A DNA stretch of 64,000 nt from Sphingomonas soli NBRC 100801. Its GTDB lineage: Bacteria > Pseudomonadota > Alphaproteobacteria > Sphingomonadales > Sphingomonadaceae. The stretch lies in assembly GCF_001591025.1 (NCBI RefSeq), contig NZ_BCTZ01000012.1, forward strand, positions 62,001-126,000. The letters are read 5' to 3'. Position 1 is the first letter of the stretch; every line of letters starts with the position of its first letter. Both the position numbers and the translations under genes were made by a program. Shown one piece after another: positions 7,738 through 16,286 of the stretch. The notes beneath the pieces were generated by a model that saw only the letters and a list, made by a program, of their open reading frames with translations, was not told the origin of the DNA and ran no database searches.

Positions 7738-8832
7738 ATGATCCGCATCATTCTCGCAAGCCTGGCCCTGATCTTCGCCGCGCATCCCGCAGCCGCGCAG
7801 CGGGTCAAGGATCTCGGCAGCTTCCAGGGCATCCGCAGCAACCAGCTGACCGGATATGGCGTGGTGGTCGGCCTGCCGGGCACCGGCGACGACAATTTCG
7901 AATATACCGTCCAGTCGATGAAGGGCGTCGCGTCGCGCTTCGGGCTCAATCTTCCCGCAGGCGTGGCCCCCGGCCTCAAGAACGCTGCGGTGGTGATGAT
8001 CACCGCCGAACTGCCGCCCTTCGCGAAGCCGGGCCAGAAGCTCGACATCACCGTCTCGTCGATGGGCAAGGCCAAGTCGCTGCGCGGCGGCACGCTGATC
8101 CTCACCCCGCTCCAGGGCGCGGACGGCCAGATCTATGCGATGGCGCAGGGGAATCTCGCGGTCGGCGGGCTGGGTGCCGAGGGTGCCGATGGCTCGAAGA
8201 TCGTGGTGAACACCCCGTCCTCGGGCCGCATCCCGGAGGGTGCCACGGTCGAGCGCACGGTGGATACAGGCTTCGACAAGACGCCGTTCCTCACCTTCAA
8301 CCTGCAGCGCGCCGATTTCACCACGGCGCAGCGCGTACAGGACGCGATCAACACGCGCTTCGGCCCGGGCCGCGCGCGCGCCATCGACGGGGTTTCGATC
8401 GCCATCCAGGTGCCCGAGGGCCGCGACGTTCGCGCGGAAATGATGAGCGAGATCGAGAATCTCACCGTGGAAGCGGCGGAAGCGCCGGCCAAGGTAATCG
8501 TTAACGCGCGCACCGGAACCGTGGTCATCAACTCCGCCGTCCGGGTCAGCCCGGCCGCGGTAACACATGGTAAACTCACTGTTCGTATTGATGAAGCGCA
8601 GAAGGTCTCGCAGCCCATGCCGTTTAGCAAGGGTGAGACCCGCACCGAGGAACATTCCTCGGTTGGCGTCGAAGAGGAGAAGCGCCCGATGTTCCTGCTC
8701 GAACCCGGCCCCCGGCTGGCCGACGTCGTCAAGGCGGTGAATGCCATTGGCGCATCGCCCGCCGATCTGGTCGCGATCCTCGAAGCGCTCAAGGAAGCCG
8801 GTGCGCTCAAGGCGGAGCTGATCATCCTGTGA
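7738..8832 (+). CDS. flgI: Flagellar P-ring protein FlgI
   Basis: This 364-residue periplasmic protein has a signal peptide ending AAAQ at about residue 20, followed by the highly conserved RVKDLGSFQGIRSNQLTGYG and VVGLPGTGDD. The C-terminus LVAILEALKEAGALKAELIIL is also typical. FlgI builds the P ring in the peptidoglycan layer with the help of FlgA, encoded at 677-1207. It overlaps flgJ by 4 nt (GTGA). Confidence 0.95.
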   Translation: MIRIILASLALIFAAHPAAAQRVKDLGSFQGIRSNQLTGYGVVVGLPGTGDDNFEYTVQSMKGVASRFGLNLPAGVAPGLKNAAVVMITAELPPFAKPGQKLDITVSSMGKAKSLRGGTLILTPLQGADGQIYAMAQGNLAVGGLGAEGADGSKIVVNTPSSGRIPEGATVERTVDTGFDKTPFLTFNLQRADFTTAQRVQDAINTRFGPGRARAIDGVSIAIQVPEGRDVRAEMMSEIENLTVEAAEAPAKVIVNARTGTVVINSAVRVSPAAVTHGKLTVRIDEAQKVSQPMPFSKGETRTEEHSSVGVEEEKRPMFLLEPGPRLADVVKAVNAIGASPADLVAILEALKEAGALKAELIIL

Positions 8833-9161
8833 CCGTCACCGGCCCCATCGGAAGCCCCAGCGGCGGCGTGTCGACCGACACGTCGCGGCTGGCGTCCAAG
8901 GAGAATCTCGAAGCTGCGGGTCAGCGCTTCGAGGCGATCTTCGTTGGCATGATGCTCAAATCGATGCGGGCCGCGAAGCTTGGCGACGGCCTGTTCGACA
9001 GCAAGGCGCAGGAGCAGTTCCGCGACATGCAGGACGACAAGCTCGCCCAGTCCATGGCCGTTCACGCGCCGATCGGTATCGGCAAGGCAATGACCGAGTT
9101 CCTTGCCCGCGCCGCCGGCACCGAACCCTCCGCCAAGCCCGAAGGGAGCACGACGTCATGA
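8829..9161 (+). CDS. flgJ: FlgJ rod-binding domain protein without muramidase
   Basis: This 110-residue protein starts at the GTG that overlaps the flgI stop. It carries only the rod-binding domain of FlgJ (about residues 25-90, with AGQRFEAIFVGMMLKSMR and FRDMQDDKLAQSMA). The C-terminal glucosaminidase domain found in enterobacterial FlgJ (about 313 residues) is missing. In alphaproteobacteria the peptidoglycan-cutting activity is supplied by a separate lytic transglycosylase such as SltF; none is seen in this window. It overlaps flgK by 4 nt (ATGA). Confidence 0.85.
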   Translation: MTVTGPIGSPSGGVSTDTSRLASKENLEAAGQRFEAIFVGMMLKSMRAAKLGDGLFDSKAQEQFRDMQDDKLAQSMAVHAPIGIGKAMTEFLARAAGTEPSAKPEGSTTS

Positions 9162-10486
9162 GCGACATATTGTCGATCGCGGCATCGGGCCTGCGCGCCT
9201 ATCAGACCGCGCTGACCACGACTTCGGAAAACATCGCGAACGCCGGTACCGCCGGTTATGTCCGGCGCACCTCCGCCGTGCGCGAGGTGACGTCCACCGG
9301 CGTCACCAACATGAATGGAATGGGCGTCGTCGCCGCCGGCATCTCGCGGCAGAACGACGTGTATCGCGCCGGCGAGGTTCGCCTCGCCAGCACCGATCTG
9401 GCCCGCAGCGAGACCGCCGCGACATGGCTTGAGCGCGTTCAGGGCGCGCTGACCGGCAACCAGTTGAGCGGCCAGCTCACCGCCTTCTTCACTTCCGCGC
9501 GTACCGCCGCCGGGGATCCGTCGAACCTGGGCCCGCGCCAGGCGATGCTGGAAGCAGCATCGAGCGTCGCGGCGGGATTTACTGCCACCGGTAACGCGCT
9601 CGACGCCGCTATGGCCGATCTCGACGCGACGATGGACGCCGCCGTCGGCCAGCTCAACGGGCTGGGCGCGACGCTGGCCCGCGTCAATTTCGCGCTGGGC
9701 AACGTATCGCCCAACACCAGCAACGCCGCCGCCCTGCTCGATCAGCGTGACCAGCTGCTCGAACAGATGAGCGCGATCGCCGACATCAACGTCACGCTCG
9801 ACCCGGCGGGCCGCGCAGTCGTCCGCCAGGGCGGCGCGACCGGCCCGGTTCTGGTGCAAGGCGTGTTCTCCGCCACCGTGACCGCCGTGCGCAACGATAG
9901 CGGCGCGATATCCTATTCCGCATTCCTGGACGGCAACGTCCAGGCATTGTCGCCCACCGGCGGTGTATTGGCCGGCGCGGTCGAAGGCGCGGCGGCCATC
10001 GCCAGCGCACGCGACCAGCTCAACACGCTGGCGCAGAACTTTGCCGACAGCGTCAACACGGTGCAGGCCGGCGGCGAGAACCTGGCGGGGACGCCGGGTG
10101 CCGCGATGTTCACCGTGGGCGATCCCGCTTCGCACCTGACGCTGGCGCTCAACGATCCGCGCGCGATCGCCGCCGCCGGACCGGGCAAGGGCGCGCGCGA
10201 CAATTCCAACCTGCTGGCGCTGGACGCCATCCGCGCGGGCGGCGCCGAACAGGCGCTGACCAACCTGATCACCGCGAACGGCGGCGCGCTCAACACGCGC
10301 AAGGCCGTGGTCGACGCCCAGAGCGCGATCCATACCAACGCCGTCGCCGCGCGCGACGCGGTGACCGGCGTGAACATCGATGAGGAAGCGGTCGATCTGA
10401 TCCGCTTCCAGCAAGCCTATCAGGCTTCGGGCCGCGTCATCCAGGTGGCGCGCGAAGTCCTGCAATCCATCTTCGAGATCAGGTAA
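9158..10486 (+). CDS. flgK: Flagellar hook-associated protein 1 FlgK
   Basis: This 442-residue protein has the FlgK/axial N-terminus (LSIAASGLRAYQTALTTTSE, NIANAGTAGYVRR), a central Ala-rich helical region and the C-terminal VNIDEEAVDLIRFQQAYQAS block. FlgK is the first hook-filament junction protein and a client of FlgN. It is shorter than the roughly 547-residue E. coli protein, mainly through a reduced middle domain. It overlaps flgJ by 4 nt. Confidence 0.92.
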   Translation: MSDILSIAASGLRAYQTALTTTSENIANAGTAGYVRRTSAVREVTSTGVTNMNGMGVVAAGISRQNDVYRAGEVRLASTDLARSETAATWLERVQGALTGNQLSGQLTAFFTSARTAAGDPSNLGPRQAMLEAASSVAAGFTATGNALDAAMADLDATMDAAVGQLNGLGATLARVNFALGNVSPNTSNAAALLDQRDQLLEQMSAIADINVTLDPAGRAVVRQGGATGPVLVQGVFSATVTAVRNDSGAISYSAFLDGNVQALSPTGGVLAGAVEGAAAIASARDQLNTLAQNFADSVNTVQAGGENLAGTPGAAMFTVGDPASHLTLALNDPRAIAAAGPGKGARDNSNLLALDAIRAGGAEQALTNLITANGGALNTRKAVVDAQSAIHTNAVAARDAVTGVNIDEEAVDLIRFQQAYQASGRVIQVAREVLQSIFEIR

Positions 10487-10491
10487 AAGTC

Positions 10492-11388
10492 ATGCGCGTA
10501 TCGACTTCGCAGACCTATCAGCGCTCGATGGCGCACATGTCGAACCTGGCGGCAAAGGCGGACGTGCAGCAGGCGCAGATCGCCACCGGCAAGAAGGTGA
10601 TGAACCCGTCGGACGATCCGGGCGCCTATCGCCAGCTCGCCACGCTGAAGCGCGCCGACGCCAACGACCAGGCCTATGCCGCCAACGTCAAGACCGCGCA
10701 GGGCATCCTCAACCAGGCCGACGATACGCTGACCGATATCGAGACCCAGCTTCAGCGCGCGCAGGAGCTGTTCAGCAACGCGGCCAATGGCACGCTTTCC
10801 GACAGCGATCGCGTCTCGATCAGCAAGGAGCTGGATTCGATCCGCGACACGCTGTTCGCGCTGGCCAATACGCGCGACAGCCGCGGCCAGCCGATCTTTG
10901 GCGGTGCGACCGGCGACCTGCCCTATGTGAAGGCGGCGGACGGATCGATCAGCTATGCCAGCAGCGGCGAGCCGGCGGGAATCCCGATCGGCGATCAGCT
11001 GGGCATGCAGGTTGGCGTTACCGGCGACCGTGCCTTTGGCGTCGCACCGGACGATATGTTCAGCGTGCTTTCGCGCTTCTCCACCGCGCTCAATACGGGC
11101 GGCGACGTCAAGGAGGCGGCGAAGGCAGCTTCGTCCAGCATGACCGATGCGCTGGACAATGTGACCGCCGCGCACGCATCGGTGGGTGCGCGCGGGACAC
11201 GGCTTGAAATGGTGGCCGATCAATTATCCTATACCGCCACCGCGCGCGACGATGCGCGCTCCGCGGTCGAGGATGTCGATCTCGCCGCCACCATCTCCGA
11301 TTTCCAGCAGACGCTGACGATCCTGCAGGCGACGCAGGCCAGCTTCACCAAGCTCACGGCACTCTCGCTGTTCGACTATCTGCGCTGA
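10492..11388 (+). CDS. flgL: Flagellar hook-associated protein 3 FlgL
   Basis: This 298-residue flagellin-like protein begins MRVSTSQTYQRSMAHM and has a conserved TGKKVMNPSDDP at about residues 32-43, the site where flagellin-fold proteins fold back. The C-terminus (SAVEDVDLAATISDFQQT, then LTALSLFDYLR) is typical of FlgL. It forms the second junction layer on which the filament cap assembles. It follows flgK by 5 nt. Confidence 0.92.
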   Translation: MRVSTSQTYQRSMAHMSNLAAKADVQQAQIATGKKVMNPSDDPGAYRQLATLKRADANDQAYAANVKTAQGILNQADDTLTDIETQLQRAQELFSNAANGTLSDSDRVSISKELDSIRDTLFALANTRDSRGQPIFGGATGDLPYVKAADGSISYASSGEPAGIPIGDQLGMQVGVTGDRAFGVAPDDMFSVLSRFSTALNTGGDVKEAAKAASSSMTDALDNVTAAHASVGARGTRLEMVADQLSYTATARDDARSAVEDVDLAATISDFQQTLTILQATQASFTKLTALSLFDYLR

Positions 11389-11482
11389 ATCGCCGCTTAG
11401 TAACGATTTAACCATGATTTTTCGCTGAAGTTGATGGCGAAGCGGTCGTTAACCAGAGCGACCAACAGGGGGTTTCAAGCGC

Positions 11483-12346
11483 ATGTTCGTAGCAATCGGC
11501 TTTGTTGTGCTGATCGCAATGGTCTTCGGTGGCTTCGCAATCACGGGCGGGGCGCTGGGCCCGGTGATGCATGCACTTCCCCACGAGATGCTGATCATCG
11601 GCGGCGCCGCAGTGGGCGCGCTGATTATCGGCAATTCGGGCAAGGAGCTGAAGGCGCTGGGCACCGGCTTCATGAAGGTGGTCAAGGGCCCGAAATACAA
11701 GAAGCAGGACTATCTCGACACGATCTTCCTGGTCTCCAAGCTAATGAAGATGCTGCGGACCGAAGGGCCGATCGCGCTCGAGCCGCATGTCGAGGATCCG
11801 AAATCCTCCGCGATCTTCGCCGAATATCCGCGCCTGCTCGCCGATCATACGCTGATCAACCTGATCACCGATACGCTGCGCCTCGTCGTCGTCTCCTCCG
11901 GCACGCTCGATGTCCACGCGGTCGAGGAAGTGATGGATAACGCGATCAAGACGCACCACCACGAAGTGCAGAGCCCGCAGACCACGCTCCAGGGCCTGGC
12001 CGATGCGCTGCCCGCACTCGGCATCGTCGCCGCCGTGCTGGGCGTGGTGAAGACCATGGGCTCGATCGACAAGCCGCCCGCCATCCTGGGCGGGATGATC
12101 GGATCGGCGCTGGTCGGCACCTTTCTGGGCGTTCTGCTCGCTTATGGCCTGGTCGGCCCGCTCGCCACCCGGCTTCAGCAGGTGATCGACGCCGATTCGG
12201 CGATCTATCACACGGTGAAGCAGATCATCATCGCCTCGCTCCACGGCCATCCGCAGCCGCTGGTGATCGAAGCCGCACGCTCGGGCATCGCGCACAGCAA
12301 CCAGCCGAATTTCGGCGAGGTGTTCGACGGACTGCGCGGGCGCTAA
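11483..12346 (+). CDS. motA: Flagellar motor stator protein MotA
   Basis: This 287-residue inner-membrane protein has the MotA topology, with helices around residues 2-20 and 32-50 and a second pair around ADALPALGIVAAVLGVVKTM and GSALVGTFLGVLLAYGLVG. The cytosolic loop carries KGPKYKKQDYLDTIFLVSKL. It pairs with MotB to form the proton channel that drives the rotor. The 94-nt gap after flgL holds no clear sigma-54 or sigma-28 site, so read-through from the flg operon is likely. A GGGGGTTTCAAGCGC leader precedes the ATG. Confidence 0.93.
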   Translation: MFVAIGFVVLIAMVFGGFAITGGALGPVMHALPHEMLIIGGAAVGALIIGNSGKELKALGTGFMKVVKGPKYKKQDYLDTIFLVSKLMKMLRTEGPIALEPHVEDPKSSAIFAEYPRLLADHTLINLITDTLRLVVVSSGTLDVHAVEEVMDNAIKTHHHEVQSPQTTLQGLADALPALGIVAAVLGVVKTMGSIDKPPAILGGMIGSALVGTFLGVLLAYGLVGPLATRLQQVIDADSAIYHTVKQIIIASLHGHPQPLVIEAARSGIAHSNQPNFGEVFDGLRGR

Positions 12347-12349
12347 GGC

Positions 12350-13321
12350 ATGGCTGCACGCGCACCCCACGGATCGAACCAGCCTCCAAAGATCATCGTC
12401 AAGAAGATCTTCATCGAGGGCCATGGCGGCCATCACGGCGGCGCATGGAAGGTCGCCTATGCCGATTTCGTGACCGCGATGATGGCGTTCTTCCTGCTGA
12501 TGTGGCTGCTGGGCGCGACCACCGAGAAGCAGCGCAAGGCGCTGGCCGATTATTTCGCGCCCACGCTCGTCGAGTTCAAGCAGAACAGCGCCGGGTCGAA
12601 CGGGCTGCTGAACGGCGATGCTCTCAACGCGACCGAAAATTATCCCAATCGCGCGGGCCAGACCGGCACGCGTTCGATGACCGTGCCTGCGGGCGCGCGA
12701 GGGGGCAAGGACGTCGGCACCGGCGACAAGGGCACGCTGAAGGATCAGCGCGCGCAGGACGATCAGAATTTCTCGCGCGCGAGCAAGCGTCTCCAGCAAC
12801 AGATCCGGTCGAACCCGAAGATGGCCAAGCTCGCCAAGCATGTCCGCTTCGTCCAGACGCGCGACGGATTGCGCATCGACCTGGTCGATGATGCCAATTA
12901 TTCGATGTTCGATCTGGGCACGACCGCGCTCGTCGCCGATGCGAACACGCTGATCGGCATGATCGGCCAGTCGCTGGCCGGCATGGAGAATCCGATCATG
13001 ATTCGCGGCCATACCGACAGCCTGGGCTATGGCGATCCGCGAAACATGAACAACTGGATGCTTTCCAGCGGCCGCGCCGAAGCGACACGCAGGAGACTGG
13101 CGGCGAGCGGGGTTCCCGAGACGGCCTTCGACCGGATCGAGGGCGTCGCGGACCGCGAGCCGATGATTCAGGACAATCCGATGGACCCGCGCAACCGCCG
13201 CGTTTCGATCACGTTGCTGTACCGCAAGACAGCCTTTGGCGATCAGCCCCAGGGCCAGCGCTTCCGGCCCCGCCAGCCCGAAATCAACGTACCCGCCAAG
13301 CCCGCCACGGCGGCGCGCTGA
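12350..13321 (+). CDS. motB: Flagellar motor stator protein MotB
   Basis: This 323-residue protein has a single membrane helix with the MotB signature WKVAYADFVTAMMAFFLLMW at about residues 33-52, with the essential Asp39. A flexible plug/linker and an OmpA-like peptidoglycan-binding domain follow (IMIRGHTDSLGYGDP at about 220, then GVADREPMI and NRRVSITLLYR). It anchors the stator to the cell wall. It starts 3 nt after motA and ends the flagellar operon. Confidence 0.94.
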   Translation: MAARAPHGSNQPPKIIVKKIFIEGHGGHHGGAWKVAYADFVTAMMAFFLLMWLLGATTEKQRKALADYFAPTLVEFKQNSAGSNGLLNGDALNATENYPNRAGQTGTRSMTVPAGARGGKDVGTGDKGTLKDQRAQDDQNFSRASKRLQQQIRSNPKMAKLAKHVRFVQTRDGLRIDLVDDANYSMFDLGTTALVADANTLIGMIGQSLAGMENPIMIRGHTDSLGYGDPRNMNNWMLSSGRAEATRRRLAASGVPETAFDRIEGVADREPMIQDNPMDPRNRRVSITLLYRKTAFGDQPQGQRFRPRQPEINVPAKPATAAR

Positions 13322-13368
13322 ACCGATTCGCTTTAGACGTCCGAGCGGAACGGGTGCCCGCCCGCGCC

Positions 13369-16191
13369 CTAGAAGAACAATTTGCGGATGCTGAGCCGGA
13401 TCACCCGGCCCTGCGGATCGAGCAGATCGGGCTGGTAGCTGACTGGCACCGCGCCGGTCTGGTCGGTCACCCGCTGCTTCGCGTCGAAGAGATTGTCGAC
13501 CGACAAGGTGATGCGCATGCCGCGCAGCCAGCGATGATCGCGCACCAGGCTGACCTGTTGCCCCATATCGGCGAACACGCGCAGACCGAGCGTCGCGGTG
13601 CTGCCGAAATCTAGCCGGTTGCCGCTGGCGGCGGCCCCGGTGAACACGCTGGTGCCGCTCTGCCACTTGGCGTTCAGCCGGAAGCCCAGCCCGTCCTTCG
13701 ATACGCCACCCTGCGCCTCGATCTCATGACGCGGCTGGCCGCCCCGGCTGCCCGTGGCCGCGCCGTTCAGCAGATCGAGCACCGGCAGATTGTCGCGGAT
13801 CGTAACCTGTTCCTTGAAATGCCAGGTGTGATAGAGGCTGAAATTGATCCGGCCGGCGAGCGCGCCATTGGGCCCGCCAAAGCCGCGGCCACCGCCGCCG
13901 CCGCCGAAGCCACGCCCGCCGCCGCCGCCGAAAAAGCCGCCTTGCTGCTGCGCCCTTTGCGGCTGTCCGGCCTGCTGCCCCTGTCCGGGCACGTTCGCTC
14001 CTTCTCCGCGCTGCCGCCGGAACGGCGATTGCGGCGGCGGCGTGCCGTTTTTCTCAGCCTCTTCGCGTGCCTTTTCGAACTCGGCGCGCCGCTGCTGCAT
14101 GCGCTTCTCCAGCGACGAGCTGAGCGGCATCGAGAAATTGAAGCCCCAGCGCAGTTGCGAGCGCTCGGCGCTGGCGAAATTTACCGCGCGATTGTCGACG
14201 CTGATCAGCCGCCCGCTGGCATCGCGGATGAAGCGCCCGGGAAACGCCGCCTCGACCGCCGCGCTCGACGTGGGGAAGGCGGAAATCTGATTGCGCGCCG
14301 TGCTCGAAGTATAGTCGGCGCGAAGCGACAGATCGGTTTGATCCAGCGGCCGCACCGTCAGCCCCAGCTTCATCACATGGCGGCTGTCTGCCAGCAGCAG
14401 CGGATTGCCGCCCGAGATGCTGGTTACAAAGGCGGTTTCGCCGCGAACATAATCGAACACCGGCACATTGGGCGTCGCCAGCGTGGGATTGCCCAATTGC
14501 TGCGCGCTGGGTGCGCCTTCCTCATCGGTGAACGAGGCGATGAAGCGCACCTCCTTGATCGGCGACCAATTCACGCCATAGCCGGTGGTGACCAGGTTGC
14601 CGAAATCGGAAAGGCGCTCAATCTCCGCATTGGCGTTGAGCGAGAGATCGCCGAGGAAGCTCCAGACCTCGCGTCGGCGGCTGGCGATGGGCAGGTCCAC
14701 ATTGATCTGGGCGCTGCCGCTGTCGCGCGAAACCGATCCGCTCCGGGCGATGCCCGAACGCAGCGAATCGCTTTCGAAATCGCTGGTCCGCCCGGCGAGC
14801 CGCACATTGGCGGAAAGATCGCCCGCCGGGAGCTTGAGCAGGGGCCCGCGTACGAGCAGGTCGAGCGTGCCGACGCTTGAGGTGGAATTGGCATAATCCG
14901 CGGGGCGGCCGCTGAGCAGGCTGGGTGCGATCGCCGCGAACGGATTGAAACCAGGATCGCGCGCCGTGAGCAGCGCCTGCATCGCCGCCGGATCCACTCC
15001 GCCATCGGTGATGCTGTTGGAGGTCACGCGATCATAATTGCCGGTGAGCGACCAGCGCCACGCGCTGCTCCACGGCGTTCCGTCGCCATTGAGCGAGAAG
15101 CCAAGATGCGCGGTCTGCGTCTTGCTGTCGCGCGAGAGCGGAAGCTGATCGGCGATGTAGCGATAGAGCGTCACATCGCGCGCGAAAGGCGAGAAGGGAT
15201 TGCCCGTCGGCAGATTGAGCGTGACGCCGGGCAGGCCGAGCAGTCCCTGGCGCTGGTTGAGCTCCAGCCGCGCGTTGAACGACGCGCCGACCTTTGCCGA
15301 GAGATTCTGGCTATAGACGCCGTTGATCGTGAGCTGCTGCGACGGTTCGAGCAGCGTGCGATAGGGCGTGAGATCGGTGGTGTTCGCCCGGTTCGCGCCG
15401 GGCGCGAACGCCGCCAGCGAAGGCGCGCCGCTCGCCGCCGACGCCGGCACGCCCGCGACCGTGACCGGCACGCCGGCGAGCGCGCTGAACGCCGGATCGA
15501 TCTCCGCGCCGCCCGCACCCGCGACATTGCCCTGCGTATCGAACAGGCTGTTCGACGGGCGCGAGATCACGTCGCGCTCGCTCTCCAGCAGGCCCGAGCG
15601 CCCATTATATTGAACGTCGAGATTGACGCGCTTGTCCCGGCTGATCTTCAGGATGTTGACCGCGCCCTTGCCCCCGGCAAAGCCGCCGCCGGTGGGCAGG
15701 CGCGGCTCAAGCTCGGTGGTGAGCGCGCGGAAGCGGCGGCGCAGCACGATGTTGATGACCTTCTGGTCCGCGCGATAGCCATATTTCAGCGCGACTTCCT
15801 CGGGCAGGATATCGACGCGCTCGACCGCCTCTGTCGGCATCTCGCGGATTTCGCTGAAGCTCGAGATACGCCGACCGTTGAGCAGGACGACCGGATGCTC
15901 GCCGCCGCGCCCGCGGCCGCTGCCGGTTTGCGGGGAAAGCTCGGTGATCAGGTCGCCGATGCTGGGCACCCCCATTGCGCGGATATCGGCGGGGGAAAGC
16001 TGGAGCTCGGGCGGGATATCGCCTTCGACCGCGCCGCGAAGCTGGCCGCTGACGACGATCTCGCCCTCGGCTTCCTCTTCGTCCTGCGCCGCCTGGTCCT
16101 GCGGGGGGGACGGCGGCGCGCTATCCTGCGCGAACGCCGATACCGGCATCGCCCCTGCAAGCAACATTGCGACTACACTCAATCCACGCAT
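13369..16191 (-). CDS. TonB-dependent outer-membrane receptor with Gly-rich insert
   Basis: This 940-residue protein has a signal peptide (1-22, ending AFAQ), a TonB-box-like EIVVSG at about 44-49, a plug domain at about 60-165 (IGDLITELSPQTGSG, VVLLNGRRISS, EVALKYGYRADQKVINIVL) and a long beta-barrel ending in RLSIRKLFF, whose terminal aromatic residue suits outer-membrane insertion. Near residues 710-780 lies an unusual stretch, first charged (RAEFEKAREEAEKN), then Gln/Pro-rich, then two GGGGGRGFGG-type repeats. The substrate cannot be read from sequence. The gene is convergent with motB and follows the ABC-F gene. Confidence 0.88.
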   Translation of the reverse strand: MRGLSVVAMLLAGAMPVSAFAQDSAPPSPPQDQAAQDEEEAEGEIVVSGQLRGAVEGDIPPELQLSPADIRAMGVPSIGDLITELSPQTGSGRGRGGEHPVVLLNGRRISSFSEIREMPTEAVERVDILPEEVALKYGYRADQKVINIVLRRRFRALTTELEPRLPTGGGFAGGKGAVNILKISRDKRVNLDVQYNGRSGLLESERDVISRPSNSLFDTQGNVAGAGGAEIDPAFSALAGVPVTVAGVPASAASGAPSLAAFAPGANRANTTDLTPYRTLLEPSQQLTINGVYSQNLSAKVGASFNARLELNQRQGLLGLPGVTLNLPTGNPFSPFARDVTLYRYIADQLPLSRDSKTQTAHLGFSLNGDGTPWSSAWRWSLTGNYDRVTSNSITDGGVDPAAMQALLTARDPGFNPFAAIAPSLLSGRPADYANSTSSVGTLDLLVRGPLLKLPAGDLSANVRLAGRTSDFESDSLRSGIARSGSVSRDSGSAQINVDLPIASRRREVWSFLGDLSLNANAEIERLSDFGNLVTTGYGVNWSPIKEVRFIASFTDEEGAPSAQQLGNPTLATPNVPVFDYVRGETAFVTSISGGNPLLLADSRHVMKLGLTVRPLDQTDLSLRADYTSSTARNQISAFPTSSAAVEAAFPGRFIRDASGRLISVDNRAVNFASAERSQLRWGFNFSMPLSSSLEKRMQQRRAEFEKAREEAEKNGTPPPQSPFRRQRGEGANVPGQGQQAGQPQRAQQQGGFFGGGGGRGFGGGGGGRGFGGPNGALAGRINFSLYHTWHFKEQVTIRDNLPVLDLLNGAATGSRGGQPRHEIEAQGGVSKDGLGFRLNAKWQSGTSVFTGAAASGNRLDFGSTATLGLRVFADMGQQVSLVRDHRWLRGMRITLSVDNLFDAKQRVTDQTGAVPVSYQPDLLDPQGRVIRLSIRKLFF

Positions 16192-16286
16192 GCAAAATCC
16201 TCAAACGGCGCGCCAGCGGCCCATTCGAAGCGGCTAAACGCGATTTGTCGCACAATTGTCCCAGCGCCCGCGAAAACTGTCGCAAG

